DNA of 64,000 nucleotides from Lachnoclostridium sp. Marseille-P6806 (GCF_900625025.1 NZ_LR130581.1:1-64000); one strand, 5' to 3'. Positions 1 through 9,405 are shown, numbered from the stretch's first letter. Numbers and translations: made by a program. The notes: generated by a model not told the origin, from the sequence alone.

Positions 1-116
1 AGAACATCTACCGTGTGGACAACGGAGACAAACAGGGAATCAAAGTTTCCGCAATCCAGAAGAAGACAAAGAACGTGCTGGACACGCTCGGAGTCGACCT
101 ATTACGTAAAATTTGA
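1..116 (+). CDS. C-terminal end of an unidentified protein (start outside window)
   Basis: The frame beginning at base 3 is open to the TGA at 114-116 and gives 37 residues that end in DTLGVDLLRKI. The coding strand and GC content resemble an ordinary gene end. The length is too short to assign a family; the short charged tail is reminiscent of the C-terminus of IS1634-like transposases, but that is only an impression. The gene is followed by an AT-rich stretch holding the control region of the next gene. Confidence 0.4.
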   Translation, partial: NIYRVDNGDKQGIKVSAIQKKTKNVLDTLGVDLLRKI

Positions 117-128
117 GGTTACAGTGTG

Positions 129-194
129 TATAATATTAATAAAATATGGTAGATAGAACAATTAAAACAAACCTGCAGAACAATTAAAACAAAC
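129..194 (+). promoter_or_regulatory. Putative promoter and paired 18-bp operator upstream of the PatB/NhaC pair
   Basis: A TATAAT hexamer lies at 129-134 without a clear -35. Downstream of it an 18-base sequence, AGAACAATTAAAACAAAC, occurs twice in direct orientation at 155-172 and 177-194. The 22-base period equals about two helical turns, so a regulator bound to both copies would sit on one face of the DNA, between promoter and ribosome site. The repeats are seen directly; their use as an operator is inference. Confidence 0.5.
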
Positions 195-217
195 ATTTTA
201 TATCTTAAGGAGGCGAA

Positions 218-1366
218 ATGTTTAAGCAGAAAATATCGAGAATCGGTACAAATTGTGCGAAATGGGATGAAATAATTGAAAAGAACGGCAATCCGCTCCT
301 GATTCCGCTGACGGTTGCGGATATGGATTTTCCTGTTGCGCCGGAGATTATGAGCGAAATAATCCGGGCGGCGGCTCACGGTATTTACGGGTACACCAAT
401 GTCAGTGAGAAATATCTTGCACTGTCAAAAAAATGGATTGAAGATCACTATGCGTATCCGGCAGAGAAAGAATGGATTGTGTATTGTCCCAGAATTATTC
501 AGGCGATATCCCTGTTTATTCAGAACAATACCGCCGTGGGAGATAAAATAATGGTTCTCACTCCCCTGTACGATCCAATCCAAAGCGCGGTAAGGATCAA
601 TAAAAGGGAATTGGTGACCTCATCGCTGGTGATAAAAGGGCGGAGCTATCAGATCGATTTTGAAGATTTCCGGGCAAAGATAGCGGGCGGCGTAAAGATG
701 TTCATTATGGTTTCTCCTCACAACCCGACGGGCAGAGTCTGGGATGAGGCAGAAATCCGCAAAATGATTGAAATATGCAGAGAATATCATGTCCTTATTT
801 TTTCCGATGAAGTACATGCCGATTTCACATGGGAAAAAAATTTCATCAGCTTCGGTCGCTTTTTTGACACATATGAAAATATTATTATAGGAACCTCAGC
901 ATCCAAAACATTCAATATTCCCGGGCTTGAGGCAAGCAATATCATAATCAAAAATGAAAAGCTGAGAAATGAACTGAGACTGTATTTAAGGCAGGCCGGC
1001 ATTCACAATCCCAGCTATTTCTGTATCCCTGCGGTTGAGGCCGCATATGAATCGGGAGAAGAATGGCTTTTGCTTGCCAAAAAAGCGATTAATGATAACC
1101 GATGCTTTGCAAGGAATTTTTTTGAAAATGAACTCAAAGGCTTTAAGGTAATGAATTCCGACGGCACCTTTCTCCTCTGGGTTGATTACAGAGAGAGCAA
1201 TTTGTCGGAGGATGAATTAAAAAATATTATGTACCATAAAGCGAATGTCGTATTTTCCACAGGCAGCGATTTCGGACGAGAGGGGGTGGGTTTTATAAGA
1301 ATAAACGTCGCTTTGCCGCAGGCGTTATTAAAGGAGGCATTACATCGTTTCAAAGAAAGCATTTGA
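218..1366 (+). CDS. PatB/MalY-type PLP-dependent C-S lyase / aminotransferase
   Basis: 382 aa fold-type I PLP enzyme of the MalY/PatB family, usually cystathionine beta-lyase or a related C-S lyase that releases pyruvate, ammonia and a thiol. Seen: the substrate-side MDFPVAPEI segment near the N-terminus, SPHNPTGR, the cofactor-binding aspartate in FSDEVHAD (D197) and the Schiff-base lysine in SASKTFNIPG (K230). Length matches the family. Start ATG follows AAGGAGG by a normal distance. It is followed after 13 bases by an NhaC antiporter, so the two form an operon. Substrate cannot be read from sequence. Codon use is more AT-rich than the genes to the right. Confidence 0.9.
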   Translation: MFKQKISRIGTNCAKWDEIIEKNGNPLLIPLTVADMDFPVAPEIMSEIIRAAAHGIYGYTNVSEKYLALSKKWIEDHYAYPAEKEWIVYCPRIIQAISLFIQNNTAVGDKIMVLTPLYDPIQSAVRINKRELVTSSLVIKGRSYQIDFEDFRAKIAGGVKMFIMVSPHNPTGRVWDEAEIRKMIEICREYHVLIFSDEVHADFTWEKNFISFGRFFDTYENIIIGTSASKTFNIPGLEASNIIIKNEKLRNELRLYLRQAGIHNPSYFCIPAVEAAYESGEEWLLLAKKAINDNRCFARNFFENELKGFKVMNSDGTFLLWVDYRESNLSEDELKNIMYHKANVVFSTGSDFGREGVGFIRINVALPQALLKEALHRFKESI

Positions 1367-1379
1367 TTGGGGGAAAATA

Positions 1380-2795
1380 ATGAAAAGTACAAAAACCAAG
1401 AAAACACCTACATTCGCGCAGGCGGTGCTGCCTGTTATTGCAATGCTTTTGATATTCGGAATAGGAATCGGCAGATTCGGACTGCCGGCAGAGCCGCTCA
1501 TGCTGCTTGCGGCGGTTGTGTCCGGAATAGAGGCCGTTCTGTTAGGTTATTCATATAACGATATCATGAACGAGATAGCGGAAAAAATTTCCAAGATATG
1601 GGGAGCGCTGTTAATTCTGGTAATCGTAGGGTTCATGATCGGTTCCTTTATGGCAGGCGGAACGATACCCATGCTGATATATTATGGATTAAAGCTTATT
1701 AATCCTAAGTTTCTGGCTGTGACCGCGTTTATCGTTACCGCTTTGGTTTCTGTGCTTACAGGTACCTCATGGGGATCAGCCGGTACGATCGGCGTGGCTT
1801 TTATGGGCGTGGCTGTAGGAATGAACGCAAATCTGCCTTTGGTCGCCGGTGCGGTTGTATCGGGAGCATATTTTGGTGATAAGCTGTCACCGCTTTCAGA
1901 CACGACCAATCTGTCATCCGCCGTATGCGGAGTGGATCTGTATGAGCATGTTTACAATCAGCTGTGGACAACTGGCTTTGCCGCTGTCCTGTCTGTTATA
2001 TGCTATCTGATTATTGGGCAGATGGGAGCGTCCGGTCAGGGAGAGGTTCCCGAGATGGTAGGGCTGCTGACCTCCAGCCTTGACAGCATGTTTCACTGGA
2101 ATATTTTATTGCTGTTGCCTTTAATCATTGTTCTTGCAGGCTCCATTATGAGAAAACCGACGATTCCGGTCATGCTTGCCGCATCATTATTTGCTCTGAT
2201 CAATGGAGCAATTTTTCAGCACATCGATTTGACAAATCTGGTCAATGCGACCATAAACGGCTTTAACGTATCCATGCTGGGATTTACCGAGGCCGATATG
2301 CCTGCGGAATTGCTTCGCCTTTTGCACCGCGGCGGCATGATGGCTATGATGAATACTTTATTGATTGCCATATGTGCGATTTCATTTGCAGGTACTATGA
2401 CTGTGACAGGGGCACTGACAGTGCTGGTTGAGGGTCTGCTGAGCAGAGTAAATACCGTATTCGGCCTGATTGCATCCACTATTGTCACCTGCCTCATAAC
2501 AACGGGGGTAACAAGCAACGGGCAGGTGTCTATATTGATGCCGGGTGAGGCGTTCCGTGATGCATATATCAAAAGAGGGCTGCATCCCAAGGTATTATCC
2601 AGAACCCTTGAGGATTCGGTTACATGTACGGAATGTCTTATTCCATGGACCGCAGCCGGAGCATATATGGCGACTACGTTGGGAGTCGCCACACTCAGCT
2701 ACCTGCCATATGCAATACTGAACTATTCCGGTATAGTGTTTGCTTTAATCTGGGCCGCAACAGGCATCGGCATCACAAAGACATCCAAGAAATAA
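1380..2795 (+). CDS. nhaC: NhaC family Na+/H+ antiporter
   Basis: 471 aa polytopic membrane protein of the NhaC/ArsB superfamily with about ten to twelve hydrophobic segments. The GTSWGSAGTIG and GDKLSPLSDTTNLS segments (roughly residues 125-180) are characteristic of NhaC. It starts at an ATG after GGGGGA and is translationally close to the preceding PLP lyase. NhaC proteins exchange Na+ for H+, and some members exchange amino-acid end products such as malate/lactate; in this pairing a solute coupled to the lyase is possible but is inference. Confidence 0.9.
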   Translation: MKSTKTKKTPTFAQAVLPVIAMLLIFGIGIGRFGLPAEPLMLLAAVVSGIEAVLLGYSYNDIMNEIAEKISKIWGALLILVIVGFMIGSFMAGGTIPMLIYYGLKLINPKFLAVTAFIVTALVSVLTGTSWGSAGTIGVAFMGVAVGMNANLPLVAGAVVSGAYFGDKLSPLSDTTNLSSAVCGVDLYEHVYNQLWTTGFAAVLSVICYLIIGQMGASGQGEVPEMVGLLTSSLDSMFHWNILLLLPLIIVLAGSIMRKPTIPVMLAASLFALINGAIFQHIDLTNLVNATINGFNVSMLGFTEADMPAELLRLLHRGGMMAMMNTLLIAICAISFAGTMTVTGALTVLVEGLLSRVNTVFGLIASTIVTCLITTGVTSNGQVSILMPGEAFRDAYIKRGLHPKVLSRTLEDSVTCTECLIPWTAAGAYMATTLGVATLSYLPYAILNYSGIVFALIWAATGIGITKTSKK

Positions 2796-2810
2796 GAATA
2801 CGGGAAAGCT

Positions 2811-4061
2811 TCACACGCGGGGCGGCAGTGCGCCCCGCTTTTTATTTCTCTTCTGCAAAAGCAGGAGCCAGAGCAGCATCAGAATCGGAAACACGATCGC
2901 CGCAAGAATACCGGTTTTCAGATGATTGCCGGAGGCGGCCGCCACGGTTCCGACCACGGTCGGCCCCAGCGAGCAGCCCGCGTCCCCCGCGAGAGCGAAG
3001 AGAGCGAACATCAGCGTCCCGCCGTTCCGTATTCTCGGCGAAGCAATGCTGAACGTCCCCGGCCAGAAAATACCGACGGAAAAGCCGCACAGCGCGCAGC
3101 CGAGAAGCCCCAGAGCCGGCGCCCTGCTCAGCGCGATGAGAAGATAGCAGGCCACGCACAGCAGCGCGCTCCACAGCATGAAGCGCTCCAGCCGGAGCCT
3201 CTCCCCGAATTTTGCAAAGACAGACCGCGACGCCCCCATAAAGAGCGCGAACATCATCGGTCCCGCGAGATCGCCCAGCGTCTTGCTGACGCCGAGACCC
3301 GACTCCGCAAAGGCAGACGCCCACTGACTCACCGCCTGCTCCGACGCCCCCGCGCAGAGCATCATCAGCATGATGAGCCAGAACAGGCGCAGCCGGACAA
3401 GCTCTCTAAGGCGCAGCCCTTTTTCTCCCTCTCCGATGAGGTGCGCCACCGGCACAAAGAAAAACAGCAGCAGATTGCAGAGCGGCACCAGCGCCCAGAG
3501 AACCGCCATGATTTTCCACTGCCGTATCCCGGCAAAATGAAAAAACAGCGTGGAAATCAGAACAACTCCCATCTGACCCCAGCAGTAGAACGAGTGGAGC
3601 AGGCTCATGGCCTGCTCCTTGCGTTTTGTCGGGCACGCCTCCACGATGGGGCTGACCACCACCTCGAGAAGACCGCCGCCCACCGCATAGATAAGCACCG
3701 AAATCAATATTCCCGCAAAGGGATCCGACATCCGCTCCGGCAGAACGGTGAGAAGAAGCAGGCCCGCCGCCGCAAAGGCATCGGCCAGAATCATTGCGGC
3801 ACGGTAGCCGATGCGGTCGATAAAGCCTGCCGAAACCATATCGATCAGAAGCTGCAGCGCAAAATTAAAGGTTGCAAGAAACGTGATCCGCGACAGCGGA
3901 AGCCCGTACTGTGCACCGAACGTCAGAAACAGAAGCGGCACAAAATTGTTGACGATCGCCTGCACGATGTACCCCATGAAGCAGGCATATAATGTATGGT
4001 CGTAGCGGAGCGCACTCCCGCCTCTTCTTTTGCTTTTCCCGACATTCTTATTCATATTCAT
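2811..4061 (-). CDS. Major facilitator superfamily transporter
   Basis: 416 aa with about twelve hydrophobic helices and the usual central loop, typical of MFS carriers; the FLTFGAQYGLPLSRIT start of helix 2 and the RIGYRAAMILAD loop resemble the sugar/unknown-substrate group related to FucP-like permeases. N-terminal MNMNKNVGKSKRRGG is a basic cytoplasmic tail. The gene is alone, convergent with nhaC and divergent from the DUF362 gene. Its GC content (about 60%) is clearly higher than that of patB-nhaC. Substrate is unknown. Confidence 0.88.
   Translation of the reverse strand: MNMNKNVGKSKRRGGSALRYDHTLYACFMGYIVQAIVNNFVPLLFLTFGAQYGLPLSRITFLATFNFALQLLIDMVSAGFIDRIGYRAAMILADAFAAAGLLLLTVLPERMSDPFAGILISVLIYAVGGGLLEVVVSPIVEACPTKRKEQAMSLLHSFYCWGQMGVVLISTLFFHFAGIRQWKIMAVLWALVPLCNLLLFFFVPVAHLIGEGEKGLRLRELVRLRLFWLIMLMMLCAGASEQAVSQWASAFAESGLGVSKTLGDLAGPMMFALFMGASRSVFAKFGERLRLERFMLWSALLCVACYLLIALSRAPALGLLGCALCGFSVGIFWPGTFSIASPRIRNGGTLMFALFALAGDAGCSLGPTVVGTVAAASGNHLKTGILAAIVFPILMLLWLLLLQKRNKKRGALPPRV
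2817..2846 (+). terminator. Intrinsic terminator after nhaC
   Basis: GCGGGGCG (2817-2824) pairs with CGCCCCGC (2831-2838) across a six-base loop and is followed by TTTTTATTT on the + strand. It ends the patB-nhaC transcript and overlaps the last codons of the convergent MFS gene. Confidence 0.85.
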
Positions 4062-4322
4062 CCGTTTTCCCGCAAGTTTTTTCTATACTTCACCGATTGT
4101 TTTCGCTACAATAAAGCTGTGCAGACCCCCTGATTATAGCAGGCTGCCCCGCCGGACACTTGTATATTCCTCGACAGTTCCGGTAGATTCCGTCCTCCTG
4201 CAGCCGGGGCGTCATTTTTCATTTCATCGGCTTCTAATTATATCACCGGCCTGTGCGCGGCGCTGTCACAGCGCGGCCGCAGAGGCTTCTCAGCCGCAAA
4301 GCAGCGCGGCAGGGAGAACAGC

Positions 4323-5447
4323 ATGGAGAAAGCGAAGGTTTATTTCACAGATTTCCGCACGCACGCGGAGCATCCCCTCACAGAAAAGCTCCAGAGGCTC
4401 ATCCGGGCGGCGGGCATCGGACAGATCGACATGAACGGCAAATTTGTCGCCATTAAAATGCACTTCGGCGAGCTGGGGAATCTCGCCTATCTGCGTCCCA
4501 ATTATGCGAAGGCTGTCGCCGACGTCGTAAAGGAGAACGGCGGCAGGCCTTTTCTCACCGACTGCAACACGCTCTATCCCGGCAGCCGCAAGAACGCGCT
4601 CGAGCATCTCGACTGCGCGAACATCAACGGCTTCAACACCATCACGACCGGCTGCCAGATCATCATCGGCGACGGACTGCGCGGCATGGACGAGGCGACC
4701 GTACCGGTTCCGAACGGTGAATACTGCAAGGAGGCCTACATCGGGCAGGCCATTATGGACGCCGATATCTTCATCTCTCTCACGCATTTCAAGGGACATG
4801 AAATGACCGGCTTCGGCGGCACCATCAAGAACATCGGCATGGGCTGCGGAAGCCGCGCCGGCAAAATGCACCAGCACAATCAGGGCAAGCCCCACGTCGA
4901 GCAGGAGCTCTGCCGCGCCTGCCGCCGCTGTGCAAAGGAGTGCGGCTCCGACGCCATCTCTTACGAATCGGGAAAGGCGTGGATCGACCAGACGCTCTGC
5001 AAGGGCTGCGGCCGCTGCATCGGCGCCTGCGCCTTTGACGCCATCCACAACGACAACGCCAATGCCAACGATATTCTCGGCTGCAAAATGGCGGAGTACA
5101 CCGCCGCTGTCGTCACCGGACGTCCGTGCTTCCACATCAGCCTCATCACCGATGTCTCGCCGAACTGCGACTGCCACGGCGAAAACGACGCGCCGATCCT
5201 GCCGGATCTCGGAATGCTCTGCTCCTTTGACCCGGTCGCTCTCGATCAGGCCTGTGTCGATCTGTGTCAGGCCGCGGAGCCTATGCCGAACAGCCAGCTC
5301 TCCGACAACCTTGCAAGGGCAGGCGCCGAGCATCACCACGATCATTTCAAGGATTCCAATCCGAACGTGAGCTGGAAAGAGACGCTGGAGCATGCCGAGA
5401 AGCTCGGCATCGGCTCGCGCGAGTACGAGCTCGTTACGCTCCGGTAA
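4323..5447 (+). CDS. DUF362 domain protein with two 4Fe-4S clusters
   Basis: 374 aa. The N-terminal and C-terminal parts match the DUF362 fold (segments such as IKMHFGELGNLAYLRP, GLRGMD and FKGHEMTGFGG), interrupted by a bacterial-type ferredoxin insert with two CxxCxxCxxxC motifs: C197/C200/C203/C207 and C226/C229/C232/C236. Proteins of this architecture are common in anaerobes and are thought to be iron-sulfur electron carriers or lyase-like enzymes of unknown reaction. ATG at 4323 follows GGGAGAAC. Monocistronic as far as seen; the frame continues open beyond its stop into the relic at 5526. Confidence 0.9.
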   Translation: MEKAKVYFTDFRTHAEHPLTEKLQRLIRAAGIGQIDMNGKFVAIKMHFGELGNLAYLRPNYAKAVADVVKENGGRPFLTDCNTLYPGSRKNALEHLDCANINGFNTITTGCQIIIGDGLRGMDEATVPVPNGEYCKEAYIGQAIMDADIFISLTHFKGHEMTGFGGTIKNIGMGCGSRAGKMHQHNQGKPHVEQELCRACRRCAKECGSDAISYESGKAWIDQTLCKGCGRCIGACAFDAIHNDNANANDILGCKMAEYTAAVVTGRPCFHISLITDVSPNCDCHGENDAPILPDLGMLCSFDPVALDQACVDLCQAAEPMPNSQLSDNLARAGAEHHHDHFKDSNPNVSWKETLEHAEKLGIGSREYELVTLR

Positions 5448-5525
5448 GCCGCCTGCACGGGTTTTTCGGTAAACGAAAAATGCTGTCAGGCTGCGGGGCG
5501 GCATGAGCCGCAGAGAGGTCCGGCA

Positions 5526-6512
5526 CGCTGCGCGGGCGCAGCATGGGAATCCCATCTGAATCTCGCCTGCGACTCGATGCGGGCCGGCAAGTACACCGCG
5601 ATGGAGGTGGCGGGCGCCTACTCCGTTGAGGACTGCTGGAAGCTGGTGCGCACACACGAGGACACGGGCGTGTCCTGCATGATGCTGGAGAATTGCTGCT
5701 ATGGCCGGGACGAGCTGATGGTTCTGAACATGGTTCGTCATGGTCTGCTGAGCGAACTGGTGCACTGTCAGGGCGGATATCGCCATGACCTGCGTGAAGA
5801 GGTCGCAAACGGCAGGGAAAACCGGCACTACCGTTTCCGCAATTATCTGCACCGCAGCTGTGAAAATTATCCCACGCACGAGCTGGGCCCCATTGCAAAC
5901 GTGCTGGACATAAACCACGGCAACCGGATGCTGACGCTCGTCTCCGTCGCGTCAAAGGCGGCAGGCCTGCACGAATATCTGCTGCGGGAAAAGGGCCCGG
6001 GCTGCGACGCGGCAAAAATGAATTTTGCGCAGGGCGACGTGGTGACGACCATCATCAAATGCGCCCGGGGCGAAACGATCTGCCTGACGCTGGACACCAC
6101 TCTGCCGCGGCCTTATTCCCGCGGTTTCCATGTGCAGGGGACAAAGGGCATGTATATGGAGGATAACAGAAGCGTCTTTCTGGACGGCAAAGACAATGCG
6201 TATGACTTCAAATGGAACGAGCGATGGAACAGCGCAGAGGAATACCGTGAGCAGTACGACCATCCAGTGTGGAAAAAATATCTGGCCGAGGGTGTTCGCG
6301 GCGGTCATGACGGCATGGATTGGCTGGTGTTCCGCGCGTTCTTCGAAGCGGCAAAGGCAGACGCGCCCGCTCCCATCGATGTATATGATACGGCGGCATG
6401 GATGAGTATTTCAGCCCTAAGCGAACAGAGCGTCGCGATGGGTGGTATGCCTGTTCCCGTCCCGGACTTCACCAATGGCAAATGGATGACGCGCTCTCCT
6501 TGGCAGGCATAA
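5526..6512 (+). pseudogene. 5'-truncated Gfo/Idh/MocA oxidoreductase, GH109 (alpha-N-acetylgalactosaminidase) type
   Basis: About 325 codons encode the C-terminal two thirds of a GH109-like protein: WESHLNLACDSMRAGKY, EVAGAYSVEDCWKLV, ENCCYGRDELMVLNM, THELGPIANVLDINHGNRM and a C-terminal AWMSISALSEQSVA block. Homology begins at residue AAWESH, upstream of the first ATG (5577), and no start codon with ribosome site precedes it; the N-terminal Rossmann NAD-binding half with GxGxxG is missing. The remnant sits directly behind the DUF362 gene, suggesting a deletion joined the two. A strong terminator follows. Some expression as a fragment cannot be excluded, but activity is unlikely without NAD binding. 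Confidence 0.8.
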
Positions 6513-6536
6513 AGAAACATAACGTATCACACGGGT

Positions 6537-6586
6537 AAAAAGGTCATCTGCCGACATGTCTGGCATGTCGGCAGATGACCTTTTTT
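6537..6586 (+). terminator. Bidirectional intrinsic terminator, 18-bp perfect stem
   Basis: Positions 6541-6558 pair perfectly with 6564-6581 over a five-base loop. An A-run precedes (6537-6541) and a T-run follows (6581-6586), so the hairpin serves both the rightward relic and the leftward patatin gene. Confidence 0.95.
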
Positions 6587-6609
6587 CATGAAAACATCTT
6601 TATAAAATA

Positions 6610-7485
6610 TTATCCCGCAAGAAAGCGCCGCACGGCCTCGAGCTGCCTTGTCCCCTCGGTTCGTCCGATCTCGTACACCTGATGGATCTTCGCGGCGCGG
6701 TGCTCAATTCTGCCGATTTCCAGCGCCTGCGGGGGCGCGATGACAAAGATCCGGCCGCTCTCTTCTTCCCCCCGGAGCTCGTCCAGCGTCCGGTTATAGG
6801 CCGCCGGCCGGACCTCCAGACGCTGGAACAACTTCGGATAGCGCCGGAGCGCGAGCCGGGTCAGCGCCGGATTCCCGCCGTTTCCGCTTTTGCGGTAGCC
6901 GCGGGGCTGCGTGAGAACCGCAACCATCCGGGTATTGCCCTGCGACTGAAGCCAGCGGAACGGGATCGGGTCGGCAATGCCGCCGTCCATGTAAAAACGT
7001 CCTCCGATCGGAACCGGCCGCGCCGCAACCGGGAGGGATGCCGAGGCGCGGAACCACTCGAACGTCTCGTCATCGCAGCGGTCGCAGCGGCGGTAAACCG
7101 GCTCTCCCGTCTCCGCATCCGTTGCCACGACGTAAAATTCCTGCGGATTATTCTCATAAGTCCGGACATCCATCGGATCGAAAACTCCCGGAAGCGCATG
7201 ATAGCAGAACTCCGCGTTGTACAGATCCCCCGTTCGAAGAAGCGAGCGGAGGCTGCCGTATCTGGGGTCTCTGGCAAAGCGCAGATTGTAGCGGAGCACT
7301 CTCCCCGGCTGCCTCGATTTATAATTGCAGCCGAATGCCGCGCCCGCGGAGACGCCGATGACCGAATCAAAGTCCACCGCGTTCTCCATCAGCACATCGA
7401 TGACGCCCGCCGTAAACATGCCGCGCATCGCGCCGCCCTCCAGCACCAGTCCTGTTTTTTCCCTCTTATCCTTATCCTGTTCCAT
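6610..7485 (-). CDS. Patatin-like phospholipase family protein
   Basis: 291 aa. Seen in order: oxyanion-hole GGAMRG (residues 17-22), nucleophile serine in GVSAG (S46), and the dyad aspartate in MDGGIADPIPF (about residue 175). This is the RssA/YjjU-like bacterial patatin group, cytosolic Ser/Asp lipid acyl hydrolases. The C-terminal 100 residues are charged and resemble the usual YjjU tail. No signal peptide. Downstream it ends just before the bidirectional terminator; upstream it is separated by 77 bases from the symporter gene on the same strand, with a GGCCGG-rich hairpin between. Confidence 0.9.
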   Translation of the reverse strand: MEQDKDKREKTGLVLEGGAMRGMFTAGVIDVLMENAVDFDSVIGVSAGAAFGCNYKSRQPGRVLRYNLRFARDPRYGSLRSLLRTGDLYNAEFCYHALPGVFDPMDVRTYENNPQEFYVVATDAETGEPVYRRCDRCDDETFEWFRASASLPVAARPVPIGGRFYMDGGIADPIPFRWLQSQGNTRMVAVLTQPRGYRKSGNGGNPALTRLALRRYPKLFQRLEVRPAAYNRTLDELRGEEESGRIFVIAPPQALEIGRIEHRAAKIHQVYEIGRTEGTRQLEAVRRFLAG

Positions 7486-7562
7486 ACGCTTCCTCCCATC
7501 CGGATCCGGAAGCTCCTCCGGCCGGCATCCCGGCCGCCGCGCTCTGTCTCTCCGTCCGGTTC

Positions 7563-8930
7563 TTACATGCTGATCAGACCGAACACATTCGCCACCGACG
7601 AAAACAGAATGACCGCGACAAAGAACGGACAGAGATACCGGATCATGAAGTTGAATACCGGCCGGCGCGCAAATTTTGCGCCGTCCCGCGTCACCTCCTC
7701 CTCGATGGCCTTGACGCCGACGACCTGATTGATGAGCACGCAGATGGACATCGCCGCCAGCGGCATCATGACCGAGTTGGTGATGAAATCAAAGAAGTCG
7801 AGAAACTGCATTCCGATCAGCTTCACCTCCGCCAGCAGACCATAGCCGAGCGCCGAGAGCGAGCCCAGCGCCAGCATGACCGCGCCGACCGCTGCCGTGG
7901 CTTTTTTTCTGCCCCAGTGAAACTCATCCTCGATGGTTGAAACCGCGCTCTCCGTGAGGGCGATGGACGAGGTCAGCGCCGCAAACAGCACCAGCACAAA
8001 GAACAGAAGCCCGATGAGACGGCCGATCCCCATAGAAGCAAAAATCTTCGGCATGGTAATGAACATCAGGGCCGGCCCCGCCTGCAGCGTCTCGCCCGCG
8101 CCCTCGCCGGAAAAGGCAAAGACCGCGGGAATGATCATCAGGCCGGCCATCACGGCAATCGCCGTGTCAAAGAGCTCCACCTGATTCGTCGAGCTCTCGA
8201 TCGAGACCTCCTTTTTCATATAGGAACCGAAGGTGATGAGAATCCCCATGGCAATGGACAGAGAATAGAACATCTGTCCCATGGCCGCGACGACCGTCAT
8301 CCATGAAAACCTCGAGATGTCGGGAATCATCATGTAGCGTATCCCCTCCACGGCGCCCGGCCTCGTCATGGAATACACGGCGATAATCACCGAAAGCAGC
8401 ACAAGGATCGGCATCATGATGCGCGAAACTCTCTCGATACCGCTGCGCACGCCCATGAAAATAATGACGAGCGTCATCATCGCAAAAGTCACAAAGTATA
8501 TCTCGGACTGCCAGCCCCCGGTGATGAATGCCGTGAAGTAGCCGTCCTGCGCCGCCGCTTCCGCGCCGTCCGTCACATACGAGATGAGATAGCGGACGAC
8601 CCAACCGCCGATCACCGAGTAATAGGGCACGATCAGCAGCGGAATAATCGCGTTGATCCAGCCGCCGAAGCGGAACGAGCCGGTTTTTCCGAAATGCGCA
8701 AAGGCGCCTACCGGGCTCTTGCCCGTCATGCGGCCGAGCGCCGTCTCAGCCATGATCATCGTATAGCCGAACGTCAACGCCAACAGGATATAAATAAGAA
8801 GAAAGATTCCCCCGCCATACTTTGCCGCCAGATACGGAAATCTCCAGATATTTCCCAGTCCCACCGAGGCTCCGGCCGCTGCGAGCACATAGCCCAGCCT
8901 GCCGGAAAAGCTGCTGCGTTTCTTTTCCAT
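7563..8930 (-). CDS. Neurotransmitter:sodium symporter (NSS/SNF) family transporter
   Basis: 455 aa. The N-terminal GASVGLGNIWRFPYLAAKYGG is the Na+/substrate site of helix 1 in the LeuT fold; eleven to twelve helices follow, including the GMGFTSSIALTE-like helix with LFAALTSSIALTESAV. Such bacterial carriers import amino acids, tryptophan or similar amines with Na+. The start was placed at the ATG of MEKKRSSFSGRLG, since the 33 residues upstream in frame are polar and unlike the family. It lies 2 bases beyond the hypA stop, so the two genes are probably co-transcribed. Confidence 0.9.
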   Translation of the reverse strand: MEKKRSSFSGRLGYVLAAAGASVGLGNIWRFPYLAAKYGGGIFLLIYILLALTFGYTMIMAETALGRMTGKSPVGAFAHFGKTGSFRFGGWINAIIPLLIVPYYSVIGGWVVRYLISYVTDGAEAAAQDGYFTAFITGGWQSEIYFVTFAMMTLVIIFMGVRSGIERVSRIMMPILVLLSVIIAVYSMTRPGAVEGIRYMMIPDISRFSWMTVVAAMGQMFYSLSIAMGILITFGSYMKKEVSIESSTNQVELFDTAIAVMAGLMIIPAVFAFSGEGAGETLQAGPALMFITMPKIFASMGIGRLIGLLFFVLVLFAALTSSIALTESAVSTIEDEFHWGRKKATAAVGAVMLALGSLSALGYGLLAEVKLIGMQFLDFFDFITNSVMMPLAAMSICVLINQVVGVKAIEEEVTRDGAKFARRPVFNFMIRYLCPFFVAVILFSSVANVFGLISM

Positions 8931-8932
8931 AA

Positions 8933-9322
8933 TCAGTTCCCATCCTCCACTTGATGTTCTTCGCTGCGTCCCTCCTCCGTCTCGGCCTCGATCTGCTTGA
9001 TCACACATTCGTTTCCGGTTTCGAGCCACGTTTCACCGCTGTGGCAGTAAGGACACTCGCGTCCGTATTGTACCGTTTCATAGCGCCGTCCGCAACTGCT
9101 GCAGTAAGTAACCGCAGGAATTGCCTCAAGACAAAGCTCCGAATCCGCGAGAACCGGGTACCTCCCCTTGAAATAATTCCAGCAGTCGACAAACATATCC
9201 GTCATGATGCCGGAGACCTCTCCGACCGAGAGCGTGACGGAGCCGACGCGGATGATGCGGTTCTCCTCCGCCAGCTCGCTCACGGTCTTTGCGAGATTGA
9301 CGACAATCCCCATTTCGTGCAT
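8933..9322 (-). CDS. hypA: Hydrogenase maturation nickel metallochaperone HypA
   Basis: 129 aa. Starts MHEMGIV, the nickel-binding MHE N-terminus whose His2 is essential in HypA/HybF, and carries the two zinc-binding CxxC pairs in YCSSCGRR and ECPYCHSG. HypA passes nickel to HypB/[NiFe] enzymes. The start is fixed by the requirement of a free MHE terminus; the upstream in-frame ATG would add 12 unrelated residues. It lies beyond a terminator after the oxidoreductase gene, so it may depend on read-through or on its own promoter. The acidic C-terminal tail EEGRSEEHQVEDGN is an extension. Confidence 0.92.
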   Translation of the reverse strand: MHEMGIVVNLAKTVSELAEENRIIRVGSVTLSVGEVSGIMTDMFVDCWNYFKGRYPVLADSELCLEAIPAVTYCSSCGRRYETVQYGRECPYCHSGETWLETGNECVIKQIEAETEEGRSEEHQVEDGN

Positions 9323-9356
9323 AGCTTCCTCCCGGCCGGATCTGTCCGGCCGATAC

Positions 9357-9396
9357 AAAAGAAAACTGCCCGCATGACGCCGGTCATACGGGCAGT
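9357..9396 (-). terminator. Intrinsic terminator between the oxidoreductase gene and hypA
   Basis: Bases 9365-9378 and 9383-9396 form a 14-bp stem with one G-T pair over a four-base loop; on the minus strand it is followed by TTTTC TTTT. It separates hypA from the hypB-hypB-oxidoreductase transcript, either fully or partly. Confidence 0.85.
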
Positions 9397-9405
9397 CCCA
9401 TCAAA

